From positions 235,001 to 299,000 of the forward strand of contig CAWZYM010000247.1 of the NCBI GenBank assembly GCA_963966185.1: a stretch of DNA of 64,000 nucleotides, written 5' to 3'. Shown one piece after another: positions 54,825 through 64,000 of this stretch. Source of the DNA: Rhabditoides inermis (lineage: Eukaryota > Nematoda > Chromadorea > Rhabditida > Rhabditidae). The notes under the pieces were generated by a model, which did not search any database, was not told the origin of the DNA, and saw only the letters and a list, made by a program, of their open reading frames with translations. Positions within the stretch are counted from its first letter, which is position 1, and each line of letters starts with the position of its first letter. The position numbers were made by a program, and so were the translations under genes.

Positions 54825-56288
54825 TCAAAACCTCGAAGTGTTCGTATTTGCTGTATATGAGTGTGAGTGTGTGATTTTTCTGGTGACTGGGGCAGAGTTG
54901 ATAGTCATGACGCGATTAGACTGGTCAGGAGAGACACAGCCGATGAGAACACTCAGTTGCCGCCGAAACACACTGAAAACATATCTCGTGGATGTTCATC
55001 AAACCACTCTCACACCTTCCTTTTTTGTCGTTCAAAAAAAGTTGTAATCAATCTACGACCAAATCTCAGAGCGTTTTTTTCTCAACGATTCAATGTTGAT
55101 TCTATCGTGTTCCTACATCACAGTGACTGTGTACTGTGTGTTTTCAGTTACAGTGCTACAAATAGACAATCTCACGTGTGGAACTCCTTGGAAGTGAGGT
55201 AAAGCGTGTAATAGGACTGAGAGTAGCTCAGACCGGCACAGCTGACCTGAACTCGGGACTGTTGAATGAAATGGACTGAACTCACCGAAAACGAACGAAC
55301 GAATGCAAAGTCGAGAATCCCGTACTTCCCAAGCATTTGTGCGAGAACTGGCATGTACCACGTGATTATGAAAACAAATGTTAGGGTGAGCATAGATTTA
55401 GTTATCTTAAACGTTGTCATCAGACTGAGGATCAATGGTGCACCAATACTTACTTTGTCGACAGCATTGCGATTGGTTTCATTGAGAGAACCTTGAAAAA
55501 ACATTAAAACAACAAATGCGTTTTTTTTTTCGAATTACGTTTCATTTTCATAACAACGAAGAAACTGGTAACTAGAGATATGTTGTTTACCAGAAAACTG
55601 ACACCGATGAAAATTATGAAGAAAATGCCTGGGTATAGATTCGGAGGTCTGCAACATACATTAATGCAATACTTCTACTTCTTCTTTACTTACGTGCACT
55701 GTAGTAACTGTATGTGGCTGAGATTTGAAAATGTCATGAAGATACAACCAATCGGAAATAACCATGGCACAAAAATGAACCACACAGCGTATGGTTTCAT
55801 GTTCATACGTTTCATTCTGTATCGACTCACTTACAAAGTTCAATAATCAATAATGATTATAAGCTTACTGAACAGGAAGTAGTATCCTGCAGAGAATATC
55901 CGAGATCATTGCAAAGAAAGTCATACACTGCAGCGAGAGAGCGAGAGTATACGGAAAAATCTGGAATCAAGTATACGTACACACATTAATGTGCTTCAAA
56001 ACTGTTCACCAAAACGGAGCATTCATTATCGTAGATTTTGCGGCCCGTGACGTAATAATACACTCCTACCAACTGTCCAAAAATGCATGTTTGATACGCG
56101 ACTATCATTTGCAGCATGATCATCTCTGGATTTTGAGCTGTGTAAATAGAAAGCAACAAACACTTACTTCTGCGCCGCTCCAATATGGAAGTCGTCAGAA
56201 TCGCCCAAAGCACGTTGATGTTGCCGAACGTGCCGAGTGTGTTCGCAATGCAAATGAATGCAGTTTCAACCCACTCGTGAAAGTTCAT
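54825..56288 (-). CDS. Srsx-type 7TM chemoreceptor
   Basis: Eight minus-strand exons (56288-56168, 56137-56010, 55960-55869, 55816-55694, 55648-55539, 55491-55286, 55246-55176, 54972-54825) sum to 999 nt, 332 residues. Helix 1 with FGNINVLWAILTTSILERRR is the Srsx N-terminal signature. Then come PEMIMLQMIVAYQTCIFGQL, IFPYTLALSLQCMTFFAM with DILCRILLP closing helix 3, AVWFIFVPWLFPIGCIFM, NNISLVTSFFVVMKMKR, TLTFVFIITWYMPV and a last helix YSQSYYTLYLTSKEFHTVFR. The start is the ATG at 56288. Upstream GTG-initiated reading is not used. Confidence 0.82.
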
Positions 56289-57326
56289 TTCGTTCACGCT
56301 TGCTTCCCGTCACCCAGTTTTATAAATGTTTTTTGATTGTAGCCATGTCACGCGTCCGAATCTTTGAAAAAGAAAAAAAACGCTTTTTCACACGGGCTAC
56401 AACTGCGTTCTTGCAGTGTTTGAACTGAGCGTGAATGAACTATGGACAGACATGTAAGAAGTTGTGACGGCGTGTAGTTCTGAATAGATATCAGCTCCAG
56501 TGACTGTGTTTTGTTGTAACTTTTTATCGATAGATAGCGTTACTGTCAGAAAGCAAGATTGCACGTACGCGTTTATTGAGAAAAAAATTTCGTGTCATCA
56601 GAACTATTCAGTAAGCAATCGTAAGTAAAGTGGCTTGATTTCATGGGCGTGTGGTTGTATGCATTTCTAAAGCATCCTGAATAAACCAAAGGACTGAATG
56701 CGAGATAGGGTGTCCGGGGGTGTCCGAGGGACACACTTTACCTCGCATTCAGCTCGAAATACGGCGCTCTCTTACTCTTACTGTGCATATCTCGTTCGGA
56801 ACCCTATCTTTTCCAAATGACTTTCGTCTTTCTCTAACTCCACACTCATTCACAGCGCACGACTTATTCACTTATTTTGAAAACATATACTTATTTCCCC
56901 TGTATACTTCACATTTTGAAAAACTCGCTTTCTAACAAAAAAAAAGTGAAAAAGTGAGCGAAACTGACATATGAAAGTGAAACAGTCCAACATGTAGAAA
57001 TAAAGAACGCATTCATGTAAACAAAATATGTGTGCACGCTGATTGACTATTTCCAATGCCTCGTTTTTTCATTTTTTTTATCAGATTATTTGTGCACCGT
57101 GCATCTTTTTTTGTACACCACGCTTTTGCCTAAAAATCAAATAGTCTAACAAAACGAAAAAAACGGTTTCACGAAATCTATCATTATTCGTACACCGTAC
57201 GTATTTTTTGTTCATTCTACTTTCCAGACTGTTTCACGCCTGATTGGTTCATAGAGAAACTGAGAACGCATCCACGTAAGCATTTTATCGTAGTTTTTCT
57301 ACCTTTTTTATTTACAAAATCTTGTT
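56289..57326. other. Intergenic with a hairpin
   Basis: No exon supported. A 59-bp hairpin (56694-56752) has an 11-bp perfect stem CTGAATGCGAG/CTCGCATTCAG and inner GTGTCC/GGACAC pairing. Confidence 0.45.
56694..56752. repeat. Hairpin-forming inverted repeat
   Basis: Outer stem CTGAATGCGAG with CTCGCATTCAG; inner GTGTCC with GGACAC. Confidence 0.8.
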
Positions 57327-58952
57327 TCACGCCACGCTCTTGCTCCTTGTAGTCTGCGTGAAGATGCGCGAGTCGTCGACGGCAGGAATAGCACGACCGG
57401 TGAGACACGCCCACACCTGGAGGAAGCACTCTCCTTTTCTCTTCCTATCACTCTCTCTACCTCTCACTCTCTCTCTCTCTCCCTCTCTCTCTGTGACAAC
57501 ATGTGTGTTAACTGTGAGTATCACTGTCCTGTCCACCCTCACCTCTCTTCGTATCTTGCTGTTCACTGCGAACAGCGACCACGGCGAGGCGTGCACGAAG
57601 AAGTCTACGTTGAATGACCAGGAGGAATAGAGGAAGTCCCGGTAGTGCGGCAGGAACACGAAGCATATCTGAGAGAAAGAATTAGAGCTGTTCAAGTGTT
57701 TATGATAGGCAGTTTCTAGATTTTCTGAACATTTTTCTTGAAGGTACCGTGGGGCAGATTCGATTTTGAAGCGAATGTGGATCCATAGTAGTGTGTTGAG
57801 TCTAACCTCTACATTACTAGACAGTATGGGAGGATTGCTCACCTTGTTGGCGCCGAGTACGCCCACGCAGACGGACATTATGAGGGCCACTTTGAACATC
57901 TGCCGCTCTGCTCGCTTCGTCTCCGTTGTCATTCTTCGAAGAAGAAAGAGGGTGGCTGAACAGCGTGGTCGACTCATCTTCTCAAGCAACCATACCTATG
58001 GTGAGCATCGCGACGATGATTAACGTCGCCAGACAGAGGTACGCGCTCTGTGTGCTCAGTGAGACCTGTAAGTTTGTGGTTTGTCGCATGATCGCTTAAG
58101 TGGTTTGTCGCATAAGTAGATTGTTCACACAAAGTGGCCCAAAGTTGCAACTTCATATTTGCCCCTGTTCGTCATGTTCATGCCGCGGCAAAAAAGTAAA
58201 CATTATTATTAATCTCCTTTACTGTGTTCATTCATTCATATTGTGTTACAATGTCAGGTTTATGTACATATATGACGAATCCGGATAAATTTCTGAACTC
58301 TGAACTTTGATCAATTCTCACCCATGGCTTTAGCACCCTCTTGTAGTCAAGTCCTAGTCCCATTCCCATCGGAAGATACGCCACAGGTGATATGAGCAAA
58401 TTGGGGTAGGTAAACAGAGGAAGAACCACTGTGAAAACTACCGCCAGCCAGAAGTACTTGGTCCAGAGCTGGAACACAAAAAGAGTGTAGCAAAAGAAGT
58501 ATACATGACTGACTCTTTCATAGTTGAAGGGCGACAGGACACAGGTGAACCTGTTGAGTTGAAAGGCGATGATCATATAGAGGGCAGCTGCGAGGAAGTA
58601 GTGGCTGCACAGGTAGATCGGAGTGAGTACATATGTGTAGTCCGCGCCGAACCAAGACAGAAACGTATCTGTGAAATAGGCCGTTTTCGCTAGCCGTTGC
58701 GAGAGCACATCAGCGATGTACCACATCAAGTTCTAAAACGATGCGATACCTCAAAGTTGAAAGTGAACAAACCATAACGCTGGACATCAAATAGAGCTTG
58801 TAGAACGAAAGGCGTCGATATTCGCTGTTTACGAACACTCTGCGTAGAACAATAACACTGAGAATGCAAGTCGGTATACCGTAAGCGAACTGTATGCCCA
58901 CGAAAAAGCGGTTGTAGACAGTTTGCTGCCACAGTTCATCGGTGACATTCAT
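57327..58952 (-). CDS. Srg-superfamily 7TM chemoreceptor
   Basis: Seven minus-strand exons (58952-58773, 58732-58514, 58468-58322, 58065-57996, 57955-57843, 57668-57543, 57416-57327) sum to 945 nt, 314 residues, in frame. The start MNVTDELWQQ is followed by VGIQFAYGIPTCILSVIV, the same QxxYGxP signature as in the gene at 38402. Next come RRLSFYKLYLMSSVM, IIAFQLNRFTCVLSPFNYER (helix 3 and the Asn-Arg pair), LAVVFTVVLPLFTY, the TETKRAERQMFKVALIMSV entry to helix 6, and SPWSLFAVNSKIRRE after helix 7. Complete and apparently functional. Confidence 0.82.
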
Positions 58953-60140
58953 CGCTGAGACTGCAAACTTTACAGTATAGAAAGTATCTTTGGTTTGGTT
59001 ATTAGGTTCATGAAAATTCCATTACCGTTGGCGCCTTCAAACTTTGTCCGTGTTTGTCGAAAAACTACTCGCGTGTTATATGATTTCACGCGGCGTCAAA
59101 TAGAAGAGAGGCGAGAAATAATTGTTTCGCTGTGGATACTTTCTCCGGGGGACGTCTACTTGTTTTTATTACAACGACTAGTGCAAGAATGTAGAAACGC
59201 TTCTGGCGTAATTGTAGGAAAGCTTCTGACGTGATTTGTGAATTTTCTTCTGCTCACGAGAGCCATAGTTTTACGATCAATCTCGTTTGCAGTTCGAATT
59301 ACGGTGCTCTAATTGTTAGACTATCTATCATGCTATCGCTCTTCGCCGGCAGTTGTATACCTCACCATAGTGCGGAAAAACAAAACAAAAAAAAATATTT
59401 TTTTCATACTCATTTCACTGTAAACGGGAACCATCTCGGATTCATCTGTCTGCTAGTGAAATGAAATAATAAAAAAACGGAAAATGGGTAAACTGAACTG
59501 ATTGTTGTTTTCCGATAGTTTTCTTTAAAAAATTGTGCTATTATGTTCACTACACTTTACACTTTGTTTGGTTGCATTTTCCCAGTTGGCCACAACTATG
59601 TACTTTTTTCTTAGATCTAATGGCAAAGTGATAAATTTTAATTAAAAATTAAACTGGTAAGAATTTTTTTTTATTTGTTGTGGCAATGCCCTGAAAGTGA
59701 TTGGCTTACTAAAGGTTCTGATTGCTGGTATTGCTGACTATTTAACACAATGACATATTTCTATCATATTAACAACATATCTACTACTACAGATGCAATT
59801 TGAATGAAAGTTTCCCACTTCATTGTTATTGCTGCCTAGCCTAGCGGCGCGAACGCTTTTTTTTTGTAAAAACAGATAAAGACCACATTTTTTTGAATAT
59901 GGTCTAGTAACACGATTTTGTCACGTATTACGTGTAACTCTCTTCGTCTTTTTATTTTTCCTTTTCTTTCCTTTTTCGTTTTTTTCTCAATTGTGTTATT
60001 ATTCTAGATCTTGTTCGAAAACTACTAGAACTGATAACCAAAAATTCCCTAAAGACTACGAATAATCATTCTATCCTTTTCCCATGACTGACTGCAAGAA
60101 TTTTCTTGGTTGTCGTATGATTTTATGATTTCAGAGTGAC
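58953..60140. other. Intergenic between divergent receptor genes
   Basis: AT-rich, no exon seen. A TTTCAG at 60129-60134, seven bases before the ATG at 60141, could be a trans-splice acceptor. Confidence 0.4.
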
Positions 60141-62116
60141 ATGCAATCAGATTTTTTTCATCGCATGCTTTTCTCCAACGCCATAATTATATTCAATGTG
60201 CTTGGACAGTTCGGAAACTGGAATCTCATAATTGCATACTGTAGAAATCGGGCACTCTGGAGCAAGCACGGTAGGTCCGCTTTTCAAACTAGGTCCACTG
60301 TACTGCATTTCAGGTGCGCTAATCACATGTCTGGCTGTTGCGCATTCGATTTGTCTGATTTCCGAGTCGTTTGAAGTACAACACTTAGTGGTTCAAGGGC
60401 ATATATGAGAATTATAGGTATACTACATGTTGTCTTACCGTGTTATCATCCAGTCGACGTGTCTTCGACAACTGTCATTCTATGTACTTGTGCATTGCTG
60501 CCAATCTATACTCATTCTGGCGCTTGCAATTGATATATTTCTAGCGGTCATCATACCTTTGAGGTGAGAGTGAAGAGAGAAAGGTAAAGGGAGAAAAGTG
60601 AATGAGAGAAAGAGAGAGAGAGAGAGAGAGAAATGGGGGGAATATAAAAAGAGCCCGCCTATGAATGGCAGGTTGCAGGCACATGAGCTTTCAAATCCGC
60701 CCCTACTGTATAATACTCGTTTCCCCTGCAGTTATCGTTGCAGCAGTCATACTGCGCCTCGCATATACAACTCAGGTACGGTTTTTTTCGAGTTCCTTTT
60801 TTCATTTTCAAGCGTTGAATGGCTGGATCCGTCCATATAGGATATAGGAAAGAAAGTTTCAGGCTGTTGGTCATGAAAACGTTGCGATTCCATTCTGCAA
60901 TCCACCACTGGCCATCGGACCGACTGCGAATGAAGTGTACTATCCATACTCCATGATAACTGGGGCTATCACTATCATTCTATACTTCTTAGTATACGTG
61001 GCTGTGAAGATCAAGAGTGAATTCTCTTGCCTGTCTTTCTTTCATTCATCATATCTCTAGATCGCAAGTCTCACGGTATATCAGCGGTGCAACAAGAAAA
61101 GATAGAGAAGAATACTAGAAGGAGTCTTCTGATAATAGTTTTGTGCTACATTGTCAATCGATATCTGGTGAGTATCAAAAAATAAAAAAATTATCATGTT
61201 CATTTGATGATTCATGTTTGTGCAGGTTCTCGTGATAATAAATGTGAGTATGCTACTGGGAATCGGAGATGAGAGCGTCAAAGCATTTCAAACATATCAG
61301 GTGAACAACAAAAAAAAGGGAAAAGAGAAATATATATTAAAAAAAATTACTTTAATTCAAAGAAACAGAGACGGGAAAACGTAATTAGCGGTGTTCCATA
61401 TGCACCATCGATAGAAGAAACAACAGCCAACAGTCGTGACTCATTTGCATGAAAACTCTGTCATTTTTCCGCCAAGAGCGACTTTTCGGTGTCAAATGAA
61501 AAACGAGGTAGAGGGAAACTCCGACTAGAAACCATAGAAGGTATTAAATGCATATCATCTCGAACCAGTGTGAACCACACATAATTCAGTGAAACTTTAA
61601 ATTCGACCTCTAAACAGCGTCATAACGATTTTTTCGGATGAAAAATCTTTAAAAGTGTTTTTTTAGCAATTGTACTGTACATAGCATATAAAACTCGAAT
61701 CAATTTATCAGTACTAATGTCTTTTAATCAAACCTATTCGGACGGTGTCAACAAAACTTAAACCCTGATCTAAGTCTACTAAATCAATCGCGTAACGCAA
61801 TGTTTCTCGATAAGGAAAGAAAAAAAGAATGAAAAGAAAGTTTTTTTTCATGTTAAAAAAAAGAAAAAAAAAACAAGAACGACAAACAACGAGAGAGTAA
61901 GAGGATAATGTGATGACATTCATTAAGGTTCTGTTCAACTTACTCATCTACTCGCAGAACTTCTTTGTTCTCACCATCACACACGACTCGTACCGGAGGG
62001 TGATACACCGCCAAACCTGCGGTCTTTTACTCAAATGGTTGCACCGACCAGCGCACAGAGTCAGGCAAATGTTAGTTTCCCTGCAAGATGCAGGCCAAAA
62101 AGCCAGCCTAATCTAA
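60141..62116 (+). CDS. Srsx-type 7TM chemoreceptor
   Basis: Eight exons (60141-60270, 60314-60390, 60454-60563, 60679-60775, 60863-61016, 61061-61167, 61226-61300, 61928-62116) sum to 939 nt, 312 residues. Helix 1 NVLGQFGNWNLIIAYCRNRA is the Srsx signature. Then LITCLAVAHSICLISESFE, SILILALAIDIFLAVIIPLR (end of helix 3), CIILVSPAVIVAAVILRLA, ITIILYFLVYVAVKIK, the helix 6 stretch RRSLLIIVLCYIV and helix 7 NLLIYSQNFFVLTITHDSYR. The exon 2 donor (GTTCAA) is weak and chosen for frame. The last intron is unusually long (627 nt). Confidence 0.78.
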
Positions 62117-62714
62117 CGCCAACCCCTTTTTTCACACAGTAAGCTCAATGTTTCAGCACGATTATTGGCCCTCTGACTCACAACTGAAGAAACGCAAAAG
62201 GAAGAGAATGAGCAGCATGCTTCAGTCATCATCTTTTAAAACTTTCTCTGTAAACTGTACGTACGATTGTTACGCTCTTGGTGTCACATTTAGATAACAC
62301 TCTCCTCTCTGTTCCAGTGCGGTCAAGTTGTTCCAAACTATGAGGCTATAAGCTGATCAATTTTCCAACATCGATGAGTGAAGAAAGCTTTAGTTGATTG
62401 TGGACTATACTGTGCCGGTTTGATTATACGTACAAACAGTTTTGCCAAGTTCTCATATGTGAATTTCGACGAACCTTGGTAACGCTTAGCGCTCCCGTGC
62501 TTTGAAATATTTCATCGCTCGGTATGTTTCCGAACGGCGTTCCTGACGAAGGACATCTTTGTTATTCATAATTTGATTGCAACTCTCGGCCGAACCATAT
62601 TATGACGAAAATGCAATACACATTATGCGAAGGGCATGCAAGGTTTATTCGTACAAGGATACATATGAAAAGGAAAATTAATATTCTGTTGCGATTTCAT
62701 GTTTCTTTTAGTAT
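62117..62714. other. Intergenic with a decayed family B fragment
   Basis: The stretch at about 62395-62505 (GTGCCGGTTTGATTATACGT, AGTTCTCATATGTGAATTTC, AACCTTGGTAACGCTTAG) matches the 3' third of the family B element at 48748-49120, with the B box mutated. Confidence 0.6.
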
Positions 62715-63479
62715 TTATCTAGGACATGCTTTCTCAGCACTCTTCCAGTTTCTCTCCCTCATGGTGTTGAGGGATTCGTACGCATGCGCAATTCGGAATA
62801 TGAAGTACGGGTGCATGGTGGCGAGGTTGTAGTGGGCCATGCCAGCCAGTCCCTTCATCGCCTCCCGCAGTTCATACTGATCCCTTATTACCTGGGGACA
62901 CCGCAACAGCATTTCGTTGTACTCCACAAACTTCTCGGCAAGCACCTTGTAGCGAAGGGTTTGAATCTGGTCGCGGTACTGATCCCTCTTATCGTCAGAG
63001 TAGTCCCCATCAAACACGCCAATATCGCAGTCGCCACACTCATTGAACTTCTCGCGAATCTTGTAGATTCCCATGTTCAGATGAATGTAGTTCTGCTCGT
63101 AGGCGTAGAGATAGATGTTGGTCATCTCCTCGTCCAATCCGTCGACGTCCACCTGGTCCAGCTCGCCGAACTTGGCAATCACATCGTCTGGCAGCTCGAC
63201 TGTGTAGCGATCGGGTGTTAAGTGAGCGTCGGAGAAGTAGTAGCGGAGTACTTCGCTGCGGATGAACGCCTTCTCGGCCAGTCCAGTCGTCGCCCTCACT
63301 TCTGCCAGTTTGGCGATCAGCGCGGGAACCTTCACCGTGCGGTACTCGTTGATTTCGTCTTTCTGCTGCTGCTGAGAAGGGCCCCCGTCTTCCTCCGGCC
63401 AGAACGAGTAGTATCCGTACTGGAAGTAGGGGTCGGCGGCAGCGCACGACAGCAGCGCCAGTAGACAGACCGCTCGCAT
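62715..63479 (-). CDS. Secreted protein, intronless, unknown family
   Basis: A single-exon minus-strand gene of 254 residues. Residues 1-15 (MRAVCLLALLSCAAA) are a signal peptide. The mature chain starts DPYFQYGYYSFWPEEDGG with a short Gln run, then is largely helical and charged (YRTVKVPALIAKLAEVRATT, LRYYFSDAHLTPDRYTVELP, YDKR-type acidic stretches). It has few Cys (ECGDC, RCPQ, ACPR) and ends SAEKACPR. A TATA box lies 34-41 bp upstream. The absence of introns is unlike its neighbours and may mean a retroposed copy or a fast-evolving secreted family. I recognise no domain. Confidence 0.8.
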   Translation of the reverse strand: MRAVCLLALLSCAAADPYFQYGYYSFWPEEDGGPSQQQQKDEINEYRTVKVPALIAKLAEVRATTGLAEKAFIRSEVLRYYFSDAHLTPDRYTVELPDDVIAKFGELDQVDVDGLDEEMTNIYLYAYEQNYIHLNMGIYKIREKFNECGDCDIGVFDGDYSDDKRDQYRDQIQTLRYKVLAEKFVEYNEMLLRCPQVIRDQYELREAMKGLAGMAHYNLATMHPYFIFRIAHAYESLNTMRERNWKSAEKACPR

Positions 63480-63908
63480 GTTGATGTGATAATCATACAC
63501 TCTCTGTTACCGATTTTATATGAGCTGTAGATAATCAAACATCTTGCCACGTTTCCAATGCTCCGCCATTGTCACAGACAGCGATTTCTTTACCACGACA
63601 ATAGAAATCCATATGTCGCCGAACGTATTGTTATCGGAATGGTTTATGACTTTGCCGGTATGTTTTGAACACAATTACACAATAGCCTTGTTCGAGGTGA
63701 AACCACAAATTGATTAAAGATACAGGGGCACATTCTGGGAGTAATTTGAACAATCATTCACTCATATGTTCACAATTCGATCGCGGAAATCGTAAAAGAA
63801 AGGTGAAACCCCGATAACCCCGAATCCGCAAAAACAACGCGGGTTTTCGCAATTATTGCCAAAACTTTCGCTGCCTCTCGCGCATCTCTCGAATGCGCTG
63901 TCATTGCA
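63480..63908. other. Promoter region of the secreted protein gene
   Basis: A TATA box on the minus strand at 63514-63520; otherwise nothing recognised. Confidence 0.45.
63514..63520 (-). promoter_or_regulatory. TATA box of the intronless secreted-protein gene
   Basis: TATAAAA on minus, 35 bp upstream of the ATG at 63479. Confidence 0.6.
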
Positions 63909-64000
63909 CTCAACAAGCGTAGCGCAGTGGTGGTGCTCACGATTCTCATACCTCACTATGCAGGTTCGGATCCTGCCATTAAAAAAATTAAGTTAAAAAT
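63909..64000 (+). repeat. tRNA-derived SINE-like sequence, cut by window end
   Basis: GCGTAGCGCAGTGGTGG (A box) and GCAGGTTCGGATCCTGC (B box, hairpin-forming) about 45 bp apart, followed by an A-rich stretch. It resembles the SINE heads at 47297 and 51549. Confidence 0.6.

Noticed and set aside
55425..55454. A 29-nt intron in the Srsx gene at 54.8-56.3 kb
   Set aside because: Too short and it would break the frame; the sequence is open through it.

Overview
The window looks like a piece of a rhabditid or diplogasterid nematode genome. The evidence is compact genes with many 38-100 bp introns, two cuticle collagens ending in the nematode C-terminal block [16 protein letters not shown], a DEG/ENaC channel, and several chemoreceptors of nematode-only families (Srsx, Srg, Sra/Srab). 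I cannot name the genus. Gene models were built by hand from splice signals. Every full-length model below closes in frame over its summed exons, which is the main internal check.

Layout. 1-164: start of a 7TM receptor (minus strand), running off the left edge through a transposon-derived intron. 2.5-2.8 kb: small secreted Gly/Arg-rich peptide. 3.7-14.5 kb: a 19-exon DEG/ENaC sodium channel of 602 aa, whose 7.3 kb intron 8 holds a dead CR1-like LINE that itself carries a Penelope-like fragment and a 1.7 kb Tc1/mariner-like foldback. 14.8-15.8 kb: secreted eight-Cys protein, convergent with the channel. 16.1-25.2 kb: a 21-exon paraplegin-type mitochondrial m-AAA protease (minus strand). A complete two-gene PIF/Harbinger transposon has landed inside one of its coding exons, between the HEAGH site and the predicted third zinc ligand. 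25.3-34 kb: repeats (nested LINEs, a 1.1 kb 8-bp satellite, foldbacks) and one unresolved decayed coding stretch. 34.3-39.7 kb: Srsx and Srg-type receptors. 40.2-51 kb: two almost identical cuticle collagen genes about 9.6 kb apart, with an Sra/Srab-like receptor and many MITEs between them. 51-54.8 kb: mobile elements. 54.8-62.1 kb: three more chemoreceptors on both strands. 62.7-63.5 kb: an intronless secreted protein.

The genes do not form one pathway. The functional themes are chemosensation (six receptor genes plus an exon relic), cuticle structure, ion conduction and mitochondrial quality control.

The most unusual content is the repeat fraction. At least two terminal-inverted-repeat families carry tRNA-like sequences with recognisable A and B boxes. 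In one family (positions 1-68, 22879-23345, 51429-52190), two tRNA-like units face outward from the centre of a palindrome flanked by TA, so it looks like a head-to-head SINE dimer with transposon termini. I regard this as the best candidate for something undescribed.
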